DNA of 64,000 nt from Sodiomyces alkalinus F11 (taxonomy: Eukaryota; Ascomycota; Sordariomycetes; Glomerellales; Plectosphaerellaceae), in the NCBI RefSeq assembly GCF_003711515.1, contig NW_021167080.1, positions 5,350,346 to 5,414,345 of the forward strand. Direction: 5' to 3'. Below the pieces are notes generated by a model that saw only the letters and a program-made list of their open reading frames with translations, was not told the DNA's origin and did no database searches. The translations under genes were made by a program, and so were the position numbers. Positions 37,710 to 49,617 of this stretch are shown piece by piece. Position 1 is the stretch's first letter, and each line of letters starts with the position of its first letter.

Positions 37710-40250
37710 ACCGTGGGCGGGAGCGCACACGGACCTTGGCGATCTTGGGCTGGGGTCCCTGGGGGCTCACCTTGCGCGTACACCGTCCGACAAACTGCTG
37801 CAGTTACTGGAGAGGCAAAGGGCCAAAAACGTGGCTAAACATCCCCGCAATCTTAGGTTCATCCTTCGTTTACCTTTCGCCGCAGTCGAGGATTTCACTG
37901 CCCTATTAAGTAAGTCATGATGCGAGGATCAATTGCGTTTGCGTTGACAGGGCTTTTCAGCATCTGATTGTCGCGACAGACTCCGCCTCTTCGTTCGACC
38001 TCCTCGCCGTCCTTTGCCATAGCAAGGTTCACAGAGGTTCATAGAGGAAGACGTCTCTGGGCAATCAAACTTCGCAGTAGCTTGGCATCACGAGACGGTG
38101 GGATCGAGAAGTTGAACTCCTTTTCGAAATCATAATGGCACAGTAGGTTGGGTCGCTTCACGATTCTCATCCAAATAATTAGTTCTTGAGTCTTACCTCA
38201 GCGAGGAGAGTGAACTGAACGTCTCAACGTATGCTTGTTCGGGCTAGTACTAAAATAGATTAGCGCACGAATCCTACAACGTTCCTCGTGGAAGAGCATC
38301 TTGGCATCTTCGGACTCCTCATTGGTCCGGTCCCTGTAGATCTCGCGAGACACATAATTACGGCGCAGCCGGATCTTCCCTACACCAGTTGTCTGATATA
38401 CATACGTGTACAACGTACTTCGTAGGTATGTCGCGTCCCTGGGAAGATCTTTACCATGTCGGTCTTATAGACGAACTTCCTTTAGCTCTCTCTAAATCTT
38501 AAAAGAAAGCCTTTCTCTTTTCCTTTGTGTAGGTTCGGAAGCCAATTAAAGCCGGCTGATTTCCAGCTACCTATAGGTAGGTACCTTACCTCACGTAGCA
38601 CCCCTGTCAGGGACGGAAGTACCTTAATTTATTAAGGTACAACGTAGGTAGTCTGCTGGTACTTTTGAAGGGTGAGTGTGAAGTGGTCATAGCGTCTCGT
38701 CCATCCAAAAAGTCCGAGGTAGGAAGGTATTTTAGGTACGTAAAAGGTACGTTGTTTGCAGTTTGGACGGGATAAGAACAGAACCTCAAGATCAGGGCAT
38801 CTAATCAAAATATTGCCCACGTGTGCCAGGTCAGAACAATAACCTTTCTTGGTCTTGGCTTGCTAGCTTCGACGCGAAGAAATTCCCGGGAGTCTCGGTT
38901 TCTGTCTACGCCTGCTTTCACTCTCGGCTGTCGAATAAAAGCGCCCCTATGCCCTATTCTGCGATACCTTGATCTTAGGACATATCTTGCCATTGACGTC
39001 CACCACGCGAAATGCCTATTGTTCAACCCTGTTGTTTGACTACACGAAGTTCGGTGTACCCGATGGCCGATGGAGCAATGTTTCTTTTTGTTTTCTTCTT
39101 CTTATTTTCCTTATTTTCGTTCTTTTTTATGGTTGTTGTTGGTCTTCGGGCCACGCTCATTGATCTGCCAACCGCCTGTTTTCCTACTTGGTCGAGTAGT
39201 CTCGTTGCTAGGCCTTATACAGACATACTCACACGTGGCTATACTAGGTTTTGAAGTTGACGCCAAGCGGCGCGGATACAGTGGTCAAAAATGTATTTGC
39301 CTTGTCTATGTCATTCAGTACACGACCGACGAGTGAAGCTTCCGCTCGCAACAATCGCCCTATGTACGCGGTATACCGTTCTACGGGAGTACCTAATTAC
39401 ATACAACCATTCGATGTCAAAACGGCGACCTTCTACCGGTATCTACAAAGAAATTTGTGTGTCCGTTATACGAATTATTCGTACGTTGTACATACCTAGG
39501 TAAGGTAGGCACAACATGAACTTAAGCTTCGTCCAATCAGAGCCTTTCGAAGCTCAGGGACTCGCCTAAACTTAGCAGCAACACCTGAAAAAAGTGGCAT
39601 TGTATAAGTACCTAGGTACATTCAGAATCCCGGATCCTTGTCGCCATGCCGACGCAGTGGGCCCTGATTGCTTGGCCCTCCGTCAGACAGCCGTCTTCAA
39701 GCGGAACAGCTAGTGCACAGACCATCATTAACCAGCCAGAGCTTCTCGACTTTGTACTTTTATGAGTGGGCCCGTAGACGCATTACCTAAGCATCCTGTC
39801 GAAATCGGACCACCTACATCACACGAGAAGCCCAAAGACCAGAGGCTGGCGTTGTCAAGCCACTCGACCATATTTTCTTTTCCTTTCCCCCCTTTTCCCC
39901 CCTTTCCCCTTTCGCCAGTTATATACTCTAATGGCAGGTAGGTGTCTCACTAAGTACGGAAGGTGGCAGGCCGTTTCCAGTCACGTCCGATTCTGCCCCC
40001 GATCTTGTCCTCTTCTCTTCGGAGGAGCTCCTACCTCCTCTGTGCCCTGGAGGAGATCTGGATGAGAGATGACATGGGTCCCCACAGCGGGAACGCAAGC
40101 TTGGACAGGAACGGCAACAACCTCATCCCGAGAATAGAAGCAGAATCGCCACCCCCTGAGCTTATGGAGCTTGTCCCTGACAGCCTCTATCTGGGCTTCC
40201 CAGATGTCTGGTTTGATGATCTCACATGGCTGAAGCCACCATCTCCACAT

Positions 40251-40330
40251 CTCTGCCTCACTCTGCCTCACTCTGCCTCACTCTGCCTCACTCTGCCTCA
40301 CTCTGCCTCACTCTGCATCACTCTGCCTCA
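40251..40330. repeat. Tandem array of the decamer CTCTGCCTCA, 8 units
   Basis: Eight head-to-tail 10-bp units with a single variant (CTCTGCATCA, seventh unit), followed by a CT-rich tract. It lies just upstream of a good splice-acceptor-like CCATCAG and of the possible remnant at 40359. It may be an expanded polypyrimidine tract. Confidence 0.9.
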
Positions 40331-40358
40331 CTCTCTCTCCCTCTCGCTCTCTCCATCA

Positions 40359-40573
40359 GGCCCTCGAAACAGTCACCAATCGTGCGGTAGGTTACCACAC
40401 GAATGGCATGGTCAATCAAGAACGAAGGGGGGAAAAAAGGCGGCGGGGTCTTGAACAAGGGTGATCCGAGAGAGTGCTTCTCTGCGGCCGTCGACACGCG
40501 GAGCATCAAGTTCAAGACCACCATAATCTCCGGATATCCCGAGCAAACCAACTCGGCCGTCGTTACACCCTAA
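40359..40573 (+). pseudogene. Possible broken gene remnant
   Basis: Two overlapping frames have coding-like composition. One begins at 40359 right after an acceptor-like CTCTCTCCATCAG and reads ALETVTNRAVGYHTNGM; the other, one frame away, reads GDPRECFSAAVDTRS and ends at TAA 40571-40573. A single frameshift in the G/A-run around 40425-40440 would separate them. I do not recognise the family, and there is no start or upstream exon that I can defend. Confidence 0.25.
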
Positions 40574-41232
40574 GCGGACATCGGCCAGCTAGTTCCACCG
40601 CAGAACCGTTCCCATCGAGCAGATCATGCTGCCACAGGCTTCATAGCGTGGGTGTCCGTGATCAACCCAACCAGACACATCGTCCAAAGACCGACAGCGT
40701 AACTATCCGTCCAGAGGGGAAGAGAACGCTTGCCTCTTTGGGTTCTTCTGCACATCTACCCAACCCATAGATTGGTTCACCGCTGCAGCACCTCAGCTGT
40801 ATGGAAGCTTGATGGAAAACATCTCTTACTTTGTCTGCCCCCACCCCTTCTACCCAACCATGCTTGCCCGTCTATGTTGCATCATCGTTGAAGTGTCGAT
40901 CAACCACGAAGCTCACGATCATGGGGAACATTCTCCACACACTTGCCATGCCCTTACCATACCCTTACCATGCTCTTATCGGCGACTTCATCATCACAAC
41001 CTCCAGGCCCCATGCCATTAGCATGCCAATATCACGAGCGAGATTGGTTGATCTTGCTAGACGGCATGCGAAGTTGCATTGTAGACCTGTTCCGTCCCAA
41101 CGCTCACACACTTGTCTACTCTAGCTACCCAGTAAACAGCCAGAATTTGTCGACTCTCGTATCTCGAGATGGCAAGGCTGGCGCCATGTTTATGGCTGAT
41201 TCAGTCCCGACAGCTTGCTTCAGCCATCCCCC

Positions 41233-41287
41233 NNNNNNNNNNNNNNNNNNNNNNNNNNNNNNNNNNNNNNNNNNNNNNNNNNNNNNN
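41233..41287. other. Assembly gap (55 N)
   Basis: Unresolved bases flanked by C-runs, roughly 815-870 bp upstream of the thioesterase ATG. A regulatory site could be hidden here. Confidence 0.99.
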
Positions 41288-42101
41288 CCCCCCGCCTCCC
41301 CCTGTCTCTAAGGTACGGACTAGTCTCTCTCGATCTCCCACCCGTGCGCATCTTCTCATCTACTGAGTGGCCAAGCGGTCATGGCGAGGCCGAACGTGCT
41401 TTGCCACCTCTTTTGCCTCTTTCGCCTCTCGGCTCATCATGTCATCGGAGAGGCTAACCTTGATCTTGCATGTTAGTTTTGGCCACCTCGACCTCAAGGC
41501 TTTTGTTTTGACCGCAAGTGGAAAGAGACGTCAGTTCTGATATAAGACCTCGCAAGGGCATGGGATGGGCATCTCCATATCCCGTCTCTTTCTTCTTGTT
41601 TCACACTTCCTTACATCAAGTGGCAGGTCCCAAGAAGTTTTCCATTCCCAATCCTTTTCACTCCCCATCGGGCTTGATTTTCTTCGTCGGAACGAAACGG
41701 GCAAGGAATCCGAACTGGGCTTGGGCTGGCTTACACAGCACACATTGTACGCAGGGCCGAACCGAAGACCCTCCCAACACACACAACACACAACCCCCCC
41801 CCTGGTATGCCTTAGCTATTTTTCCTATTTTCGGCTCCTTTGCACTTCCTTCTTGCTTTGCGCAACCTTTCAACCCTTTCTTGTTCTGGTCTGCATTCTT
41901 GGCTCCACACCGAGTCGGCTTTTCTCATCCTTCCCAATTCCTTCCAGCCCTATCTCACCTTTCTCGTCGAGGGTCGAGAGTCCGGTGAGAATTCGAAGAG
42001 GAGTCTCAACCAAACGCGCGCCGTCTTGAAGTTTGTTCGTTTGTTCGTTCTTGGTTCGTCTTGGGCCAACAAAAACAACGTCTCCGGGTTGACCGCCCAC
42101 G

Positions 42102-43812
42102 ATGGAGGTCATCACTCAACTCCAAGGACCTGAATACTCCCACCTCACCCCCTTATTCATCGTCCATGCCATATCCGGCCTCGCCATTCCCTACCTCTAC
42201 CTCCACTCCCTAAGCGACGATGACGAGAGGCCCGTGTACGGCATCTCCAGCCCGATGCACTGCGCCGATGTCGACGACTTTGTCTTTCCTTCGACTCTTC
42301 GGGGTCTGTCCGAATATTACGTGGAGAAGATCAGGGAGATCCAACCCCATGGCCCTTACCTACTCGCTGGGTGGTCTATGGGCGGCATGATTGCAATGGA
42401 CATGGCTCACCTTCTCCAATCTCAAGGCGAGAAAATCCTCAAGGTCATCATGATCGACTCGGGCAACCCTGAAGCATTCCCGTCCTTCCCCGACGAGGCC
42501 GAGAACGAGCTTTTTGCACGAATCATCTTCTCCCGCGCGCTCAACCCCGTCGCCGCCGCCATCGACGCCGATGCCGACGCCGATGCCGACGACGCCCTTC
42601 CCGAATGCAAAGACGACGAGTTCGATCAGCCAGATACGCTCAAGGAGGCCGAGGAGTGCCTGCTAGACGAGGAGGACGTCGACGACGACGACCGGCGGAG
42701 GAGCACATGGGGCACGTTCTTCCCGCCCATGCGGTCCAATACCAGTTCCATGAGCGACTTGGAGGAGTGCCCATCTCCGTCCACTCCGGACCAGTCCTGG
42801 ACACCTGGCTCCCCCGCCTCCCTGGAGTGCAGCAGCCGAGAAGATTCCGACTGCGAGTCGGTTACCGACCCCTACGAGAGCGTGGACCCTTTTGCCCGCT
42901 TCCGGGAGGATAACTTCAACGACCGGATCTTCGTCAACTCGGCCGACGACGACGACGTCGTTGAGGTCCTCGAGGACGAACGCCGGGCTTCGTACGTCAC
43001 GGTCAACCCCTTTGACAACATCGACCCCTTCGCCCGTTTCCGCGACGAAGCTCTCGAGGAGGTTGTTGCGCCCCTCACGAAGGAAGAGGAGGAACGCCGC
43101 ACCTCGTGCGTCACGCTCCAGCAGCTGGAGGAGAACGTCGGCCCCTTTACGACACAAATCCCACAGCCACAGCCACAGCCACAGCTACAGCCACAGCAAC
43201 GCCGCCAAAGCGTGAACCCGCGTATTGTCGAGGCACACACTCGCCGGCAGTCTTTCCTGGCCGTCGACGCGGGTGCTGAGGCACGTCGACGTCGCCGCCA
43301 GTCCTGTTTCGCCCTCGGCACGGCGAACACGACGACACAGAACCGACGGGGGTCCTGTCTCCTCAGCCTGGCAGCAGAGATGGCTGGTTGTGTGGAGCCA
43401 GGCCGGCGCGATTCCCACGTCGACGTCTCCCCGCCTCCTGCCCCCCGCCAGCGCCCGCAATCCTGCCTCTTCAACCTAACGGCCGGAGTGGCTGGCGGCG
43501 CGGCTCCTTCTCACCGCCGCGTTTCCTGCATCGGCTTCCACCCTCCCCAAACCCAAAGCCAACCCCAACCCCAACCACAAACCCAAACCCAAACGCCTCG
43601 CCAGCGCCCGCGGTCCTGCCTGCTCAGCCTGGCGGCCGACATGACCGGTGGGGTGGAGGCCAACAATAGGCGGCATTCCCGGCTCAGCTTCTGCGCTCCC
43701 CAACCCCCGTCTGTCCGACGGCCTTCCGGTCTCGTCATCACGACGACCGGGCTGCCGCAACTTGCGGCCGAAGACGACGACGACGACGACGACGACGACA
43801 ACAACAACAACT

Positions 43813-43851
<39 letters not shown>

Positions 43852-44438
43852 GGAACACATGCCACTCGAGCTTGCTGTCACCCCTGACGGTCCCCGAAGA
43901 CACGTGGGACTCTTCAGGCTTCCTGTCGCCCCTCCCGGGCCCAGCAGAGGACCGCTACCTGCGGCGGCAATCCTGCATCTCGGTCGCGAGCGCGACCAGC
44001 CACCACTCGTGCATGACGATGGCGGACCTCGAGGACGGGCTGGGCCCGTTCGCCAGCCTGTGCGGCGGGGAAGGGATGGACGAGGAGGAGTTCCTGACCA
44101 ACATCAAGCAGCACGTGCAGAAAGGGCTGCGGCTCATCTCGAACGTGGCGCCGGGCGAGCTGCTCCCCGTCGGGGTCAAGTCGGACTTCCCCGTGGTGCT
44201 GGTGAAGTGCCAGAAGGAGGGGGCGTGGACGCGGAGCCCCGAGAGGGACGAGCTCGACTCGGACAAGGCGCGGGCCATCCGGGAGTTGATGAAGGAGGAC
44301 GCGATGCGGTGGGACGCGGGCCGGTTCACCAGCTTTGAGACGGTGCCGTTCAGCGGAGATCATGATACCGCTTTCGGGCCGGAGACGGTGGGCGAGCTGA
44401 GCGAGATTTTGCGCCGGGCTTTGGAGGATGTGGTGTAA
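42102..44438 (+). CDS. Free-standing thioesterase split by a ~500-residue repeat-rich insertion (778 aa)
   Basis: Alpha/beta-hydrolase thioesterase of the PKS/NRPS type; such enzymes release or edit acyl chains bound to carrier proteins. Residues 15-150 hold the core: LFIVHAISG, GPYLLAGWSMGG with nucleophile Ser92, and MIDSG with Asp119. The C-terminal part, about 660-778, resumes the fold with FPVVLVKC and SGDHDTAF, supplying His754. Between them lie about 500 residues of acidic, Gln/Pro, Asp/Asn and Arg-Ser repeats, including twelve RRxS motifs and two RPxS variants, plus repeats of DPFARFR. The frame is one exon with no stop over 2.3 kb, so it is probably expressed. It starts at an ATG in a good context (CCACGATGG). 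No TCCG-N8-CGGA was found in its promoter. Its role with the synthase is inferred from proximity. Confidence 0.88.
43140..43200 (+). repeat. CCACAG coding microsatellite
   Basis: Hexamer repeat encoding a Pro-Gln tract (residues ~353-366) inside the insertion of the thioesterase. A second Pro-Gln/Thr-Gln repeat lies at about 43545-43598. Confidence 0.85.
43773..43850 (+). repeat. GAC/AAC trinucleotide microsatellite encoding Asp and Asn runs
   Basis: The in-frame trinucleotide run encodes an Asp run followed by Asn residues (with one Tyr) around residues 558-583 of the thioesterase. Trinucleotide phase keeps the reading frame whatever the length, so copy number probably differs between strains. 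Confidence 0.95.
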
Positions 44439-44739
44439 TGGGATGGGAGGATTGGTTCTACACGCATTTGATACCCCGCGGCTTCCCCTATTTCCCCTAT
44501 TTCCCCTGGTTCCCCAATCTTCCCCCCTTTCTTCCTTGTCCATCTGCAGCATTTTTCTTTTTCATTTGTCTTTTTTTGTCCCATCTTCACACTTTCTCAT
44601 GTAGATTTGTTTCTATTTTCTTTTCGATGAACGGTTTTGGATCTGGATGCTTTAGTTCTACCTACGCGGCTCTCCCCCCCATCCCTTAGTTTGTTATCAC
44701 AGGGTTTCGTAGGTGGAGAGCAGGTAGAACAAGCAGATG

Positions 44740-44792
44740 TATAGCATAGCATAGTATGACATGGCATAGCATAGCATAGCATGGCATGGCAT
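44740..44792. repeat. GCATA/GCATG pentanucleotide array
   Basis: Irregular tandem array of GCATA, GTATG and GCATG pentamers in the 3' flank of the thioesterase gene. Confidence 0.8.
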
Positions 44793-46718
44793 ACTTGGAC
44801 AGTTTGGGGTGCATGGAGCCTGGGGAATCATCTCGAGGGGCGTTTGGATTATCCCCCCGCTGCGACGATGAGGGTATTTACTAGCATTACATTACGTTTT
44901 TTTCCTGCATTCATGTTTGCACGGCGTTGCGGGTTCTGGGGAAGAGGAGCCTCGCAGCAAGCGATGGACAGGAGGTTATTCACACAAGTTTATTTAGCAT
45001 GATCAACGATACCAAGAACGAATTTTACGCTCTCGTCCTACAAAAACATGTTTTCTTCATCCTCTCTCTTCTGATTTGCCTTTTGTCTTTTCTCGTCAAC
45101 TGCCCCCAGCCTCGTATAAGCACCAATCGACAGCACGTCTGACTGTCTGACTGTCTGACTGTACGTGTACGGAGTATGCACACGGTAGGCATATTAAATT
45201 GCGTGGCTCAAAAGTTAGATTCCACTACCCTTCCGTTCGACGGAGGGCATCGAGCAACGACCGGCGGTCTGCCCGAGGTATTAAGACTAAACGGTCCCAG
45301 CACTTGCAGCTCCATACAGTAACTGCAGCAACGATGTGTACCGGCGGGTTTGAGCAGAAGGGAACGTTGCGGAACAATATCTCTGAAGGCCCGATTTCAA
45401 CTGGCGGCATTGGGAAGATAGCTGGTCAGGTAGACATGTTGGGAAGGTGGTATTAGTGCAGTGGGTGCAGTGGTTTTTTAAGAGAACCCCCCTTTTTGCA
45501 TGCGGGATTTCAGGGACAGAGTAGATATCTCATCAAGGGGACGGGGACGGGACGGCACGAAAATCAGGGTCACATGGCGATTTGTAATTCTCTTCCCGTG
45601 TCTTTTGAAAGATACCGTTGCGGCGATCCGTATGTCCGAATCCCACCCAGACGTGTGATTTGTATTCTTATAATTTATGCCATTTTTTGAAGAAAGAAAA
45701 AAAGGGGGAGCTCCCCCGGTCTTCCGACGTGCAATTAAAGATCATCACAATCGTCAATACGGGCACGCCCTCCTGCTTCCATGGTCACATTGCATGTCCT
45801 TAACGACGGGAGATAGCTTGGGGGCTGAAGAAGTACTTTATTCAACGGAAGTTGCATGAGCATGCGAAGTGCGACATCTCCGACATGGAGGATGGGGTTG
45901 TGACCGCGGTCGTGTCATGGTGTCTGTGGTGTCTGTGGTGTCTATCGTGTCTGGCGAGTTGGTGGTGAGTTGGTGGCGGTGTGTGAAGCGTCGGACGACA
46001 TTAATTACAAAGGTACAGCGATGAGTCAGCAAGCCAATGAAAAGGAGATGTGAGCCACCGGGCAACAAGTGTAGACTGATGGGAGGGTTACATAACCGGC
46101 CCTGAAGCGGGGTTACTGTATTTAGCTTTCTACCCTCAGCTAGAGGGGGAGCATTTATTCTTCATTTTCTTCTGTAAATCTACTCCTTTGGACCGACCGA
46201 TCAGCCTCACCTGCGACAAGCCAAGCCAAGCTACCATTACCATACCAACCATCAGTCGGACTCTTTCGATCCAACAACGATTCGACATAATAATTAGAAT
46301 AATTACCTACTCCTATTTCACTTCGCCAACGTCTCGGATCCGACACTCCCCCCGCCGCGTCCCCCCGCCGCGTCTACGAATCATCTTAACAAGTCCGTGT
46401 CTCAATCCTTCTGCCCTATGAACCAACCCTATGACATCCAAAGTCCCTACATCATGAACCCGATAGGCGAAGGGCTTCCGAAAGATGAAACATCATCTAT
46501 TAATAACCAGCACCCATTCCCCATACATACCCATCTGACTTTGTCGATCGCCCTTGTCTCTCACCCCCCGCCTCACGATAATAATAACAGATGATGCTAG
46601 TCTCTAGACTCTCGGCACTTGGACTCTGAACCTGGCAAGTTGCAGGCACGATCGGTCAACAAGCATCCTGGCTTTCCTTCTCTGCACGTCCCGACGCAGC
46701 TTCAACGAAGGATTGCCA

Positions 46719-46748
46719 GTGCAGTGCAGTGCAGTGCAGTGCAATGCA
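46719..46748. repeat. GTGCA pentanucleotide array
   Basis: Five to six near-perfect GTGCA units in the convergent spacer; no gene overlaps it. Confidence 0.85.
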
Positions 46749-47462
46749 GCAGCTCCGCCAACAGACATAGGTAAGGTAGATCGACATATAGGCCAAGGAC
46801 ATCCAAGGGCAGTAAACCGGTGGCCTAAACGGGAAAGATCAGGGCGAAGCCCTTGGCTTTGCACCTCAGTCCTCGACGAGATGACCTGTCTTCTCAAACT
46901 TGCAGCAACATTGTGCAACAACCCTGGGTCGATCTTTGCTATGGTGTCTATTTTTGTTTCTTCCCGTGGTCACTATGTATTCTGTCCGGAATCCGGATCG
47001 ATCCCACAGCAGATCAGAGGAAGGGGAGGAGCTTTGCCAAAAAATGCCTTGCGCAGCGCATCGCCTCGCGCTTTTCAAAGAGACATGCAACCGTGCTATC
47101 AAGACCCTTGTGTCATATCATCATGAAAACTCGGAATCTCATTTCCCAACAAGTCTATATATGTCTAGGTACGTATTGCCATGGAAAGAGGCTATATATC
47201 ACATAGTACAGAAACGCTCGAGTCGTAATAACGTAGAAGAAACCCCAATCCAAATCAAATCACAGAATGCATGCATACTCCCTCCCATCCATCCCCGACC
47301 CAGGGTTCCTTGTCCTCGTGGGCTATATCAGCCCTATGGCCACAGGATTCGACTTTTCATCGGAATTTTCCAGGGCGTGTCAATAGCTGACAAGAGTGGA
47401 TGTCGTGATAGGTAAGAATAATAAAAAAGCAGAACAACAGAGGCCCCCTGTCATTGGCCTCC

Positions 47463-49024
47463 TTACTCGCGCTTGGTCAGTTTGACGCGGACATCGCCCT
47501 GTGCATAGCCCCCGTCTCACGTCAGCGATACCCATGCCAGAGCGTTCAGGAATATGTACATAGACGTAAACAGGAAGAGACCCCCGGGGGGCGGGGGCCG
47601 GGTGGGGTAGGGATAGTAGTAACGAGAGACAGAAACAGAACGTAACGTACCTTGAGCCAGGGCGTGCCAATCTTGTCAAAGTCGAGACAGGTAAAGTCGA
47701 CCGAGTCGGGCGTCTCCGGGGTGGCCCAGGCAATGTCGTAGTCCCGGAGGATGGTGGTCAGGGCGCCAGTGACGATAATGCCGGCCATCTTCTCGCCGAC
47801 GCACCGATGGCTACCGTACCCAAAGGGGATGTACTTGAGGCCCGACGCGCCCTTGGTGTTGTCCGGGACCACCAGCTCGTTGGTGGCCGTGTCGATCCAC
47901 CGGCTCGGGTCCCACACCTGCGGGCTGGCCCAGTTGGCCGGGTCGTGGTGCGTCAGGTAAGGGGCGATGGAGACGACGGCGCCCTTGGGCACGGTCAGGT
48001 CGGTCCCCGGCACCTTGATCTCCTGCTTGGCCAGGCGCAGCGTCTTGATGCCGGCGTAGTAGCGGCCCGTCTCCTTGATGCAGGCCTGCAGGAGGAGGTC
48101 GTCGCCGCCGTCGCTGCGCAGGTCGGCCTGCACGCGGGCCAGCACCTCCGGGTTGCGCAGCATCGAGACCAGGTTCCAGGCGATCGAGGCCACCGTCGAC
48201 GTGTGGGCGGCGAACATGAGCACGGTGTGGTGCGACGGCATGTAGTGCTTCAGCGGCACCGTGGTCTTGTCGGTCATGGTGTAGGCGACGTAGTCCGGGG
48301 CGTCCGACGCCTTCTCGCCGAGGAACTCCCCGCGGCGCTCGAGCATGTCGAAGAAGATCTTCTTGAAGCGCTGGCGCGCGGCCTCGAGGCGCCGGGCCGG
48401 AGGGTGCGGGACCCAGCTGGGCAGGATGAAAGAGTAAAGGCTGCCGATGTCGGACTCCATGTCGTGCAGGATGTCGAGCAGCTCGTCGGCGACGGCGTAG
48501 AAATCCTCGCCCATCAGGGTCCGGACGATGATCTTGTGGGCCATGCCCGACACGGTGTCGAAGAGGGCGACGTCCTTCTGGGCGGCGATGGCGTCGGCCG
48601 TCTTCTCGGCCTCGATGGTGGTGCAGCGGGCGGTGTACTCCTGGGCCGACGCTCGGTTGATGTAGCGGCTGAGGGAGCCGACCAGCGTGCGCAGGTTGTC
48701 GAAGTAGCCGTCGTCGAGGATCTTGTTGATGAAGATGCCCATGCCGCCACCGAAAGACCAGACGTCCTCGCGGACCTCGAGGTAGGCCTTGTTGAGCTCA
48801 TTGCCGCGGAGGAAGACGTTGTAGACGGTGAGGACCTGGATGGAAAACACGTTGCCGCACTGGGCGGTTGCGCGATTGAGGAGCTCGATGGGCCGCATGG
48901 AGTACGCCTCGGCATCGGCCAGGAACGAAAACCAGCCGTCGCCCTTGTATTTGGGGATCTTTGTCTTTGGCGTCCTCGCGTAGAAGGCCACCAGGGCCAC
49001 AATGGCCACGACGAGAATCCACAT
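47463..49024 (-). CDS. Cytochrome P450, CYP51-like group (469 aa)
   Basis: Haem monooxygenase expected to oxidise a pathway intermediate at the ER membrane. Exons 47651-49024 and 47463-47498 with a 152-bp GT-AG intron; the last exon adds GDVRVKLTKRE. The N-terminus has one membrane anchor (MWILVVAIVALVAFYA). The I-helix reads FAAHTST, with the His-Thr pair typical of CYP51-type enzymes in place of the usual acid-Thr. The K-helix ExxR is ETGR, and the haem loop is FGYGSHRCVG with Cys408. Length is a little short of the ~500 typical of the family. I chose the ATG at 49024, since the frame reaches further 5' only through a non-ATG codon and AT-rich repeat. A true sterol demethylase is unlikely given the context. 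A TCCG-N8-CGGA site lies 594 bp upstream. Confidence 0.92.
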
Positions 49025-49617
49025 GGCGGTTTTTGAGCCTGGCTTGCCTTGTGGCACGGATGCGAAAATCAAGTAAACAAATGAATAAATAAATAATAAA
49101 ATAAATAAATCAACCAACCAACCCAAAGGAAAACGAGTAAGAAGAGTTTTTTGCGTTTTGGTGTCAGAGAACCGCAGGGATACAGAAACCGAATTGAAAT
49201 GGCAGTCCCTCTGAAAGAACTGGAATTTTTTTTAAAAAAAAAATTTGGATGGAGAACCAAAATAAGAAGAAGGGAGAAAAATGTCAGAAAGGCGGAAGAA
49301 TTAAGTAATGGGTGATGTTTTGGGAGTGAGATAATTTGGGATGAAGATGAATGACAAGGAAGAACGAGGAGAGATGAGAGACCTGAACAAGCGAAGAAAA
49401 AACGCCTCGAACTTATCTGATCGCTGTCCTAGAGCTCCGTTCAAATCTGGGGAGTAAAGTAGGTATTACAGCGTCCAAGGTCGACTGCCACAAAAAGAAC
49501 AGGACCACCAGCTTTCTGTTCAACAACCAACGGGTTGCCGGTCGGGGACTACGGGGGGCCCTACCCATGTGCCTGGCCCGACCGGCGGATTGCAAACACG
49601 CCGGCACCGCCGGAGCC

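Larger units (their letters stand above)
37373..42101. other. 4.7-kb intergenic region, no intact gene seen
   Basis: The left end is the promoter of the pepsin-like gene, with the 16-bp site at 37694; the right end is the promoter of the thioesterase. Between them are AGGTA-type palindromes (38567-38580, 39609-39620), the perfect dyad ACCTTAAT-TT-ATTAAGGT (38621-38638), GTACGTTGTA copies (38409, 39481 and near-copies at 38638 and 38747), a decamer tandem array (40251-40330), a possible gene remnant (40359-40573) and a 55-N gap. No complete gene could be assembled. Confidence 0.55.
44439..47462. other. 3-kb intergenic region, no gene seen
   Basis: Convergent spacer between the thioesterase and the P450. 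It holds several simple repeats: a GCATA/GCATG array (44740-44792), CTGACTGT units (45138-45161), GTGTCTGTG units (45915-45950) and GTGCA units (46719-46748), plus a TACGGAGTA copy at 45168. Frames present are short and show no domain. Confidence 0.6.

Noticed and set aside
41518..42029. A separate plus-strand gene just before the thioesterase
   Set aside because: Frames overlap in several phases, have no domain, and lie in the likely promoter or 5' untranslated region of the thioesterase.
42555..44080. The thioesterase as a pseudogene because of the huge insertion
   Set aside because: No stop or frameshift over 2.3 kb; all microsatellites are in multiples of three, and both halves of the fold with Ser, Asp and His are retained. 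It looks like an intact gene.
49025..49126. Upstream extension of the P450 by 34 residues, giving a second hydrophobic stretch
   Set aside because: It starts at a non-ATG codon and is encoded by an AATA/AAATA simple repeat. The ATG at 49024 already gives the usual single anchor.
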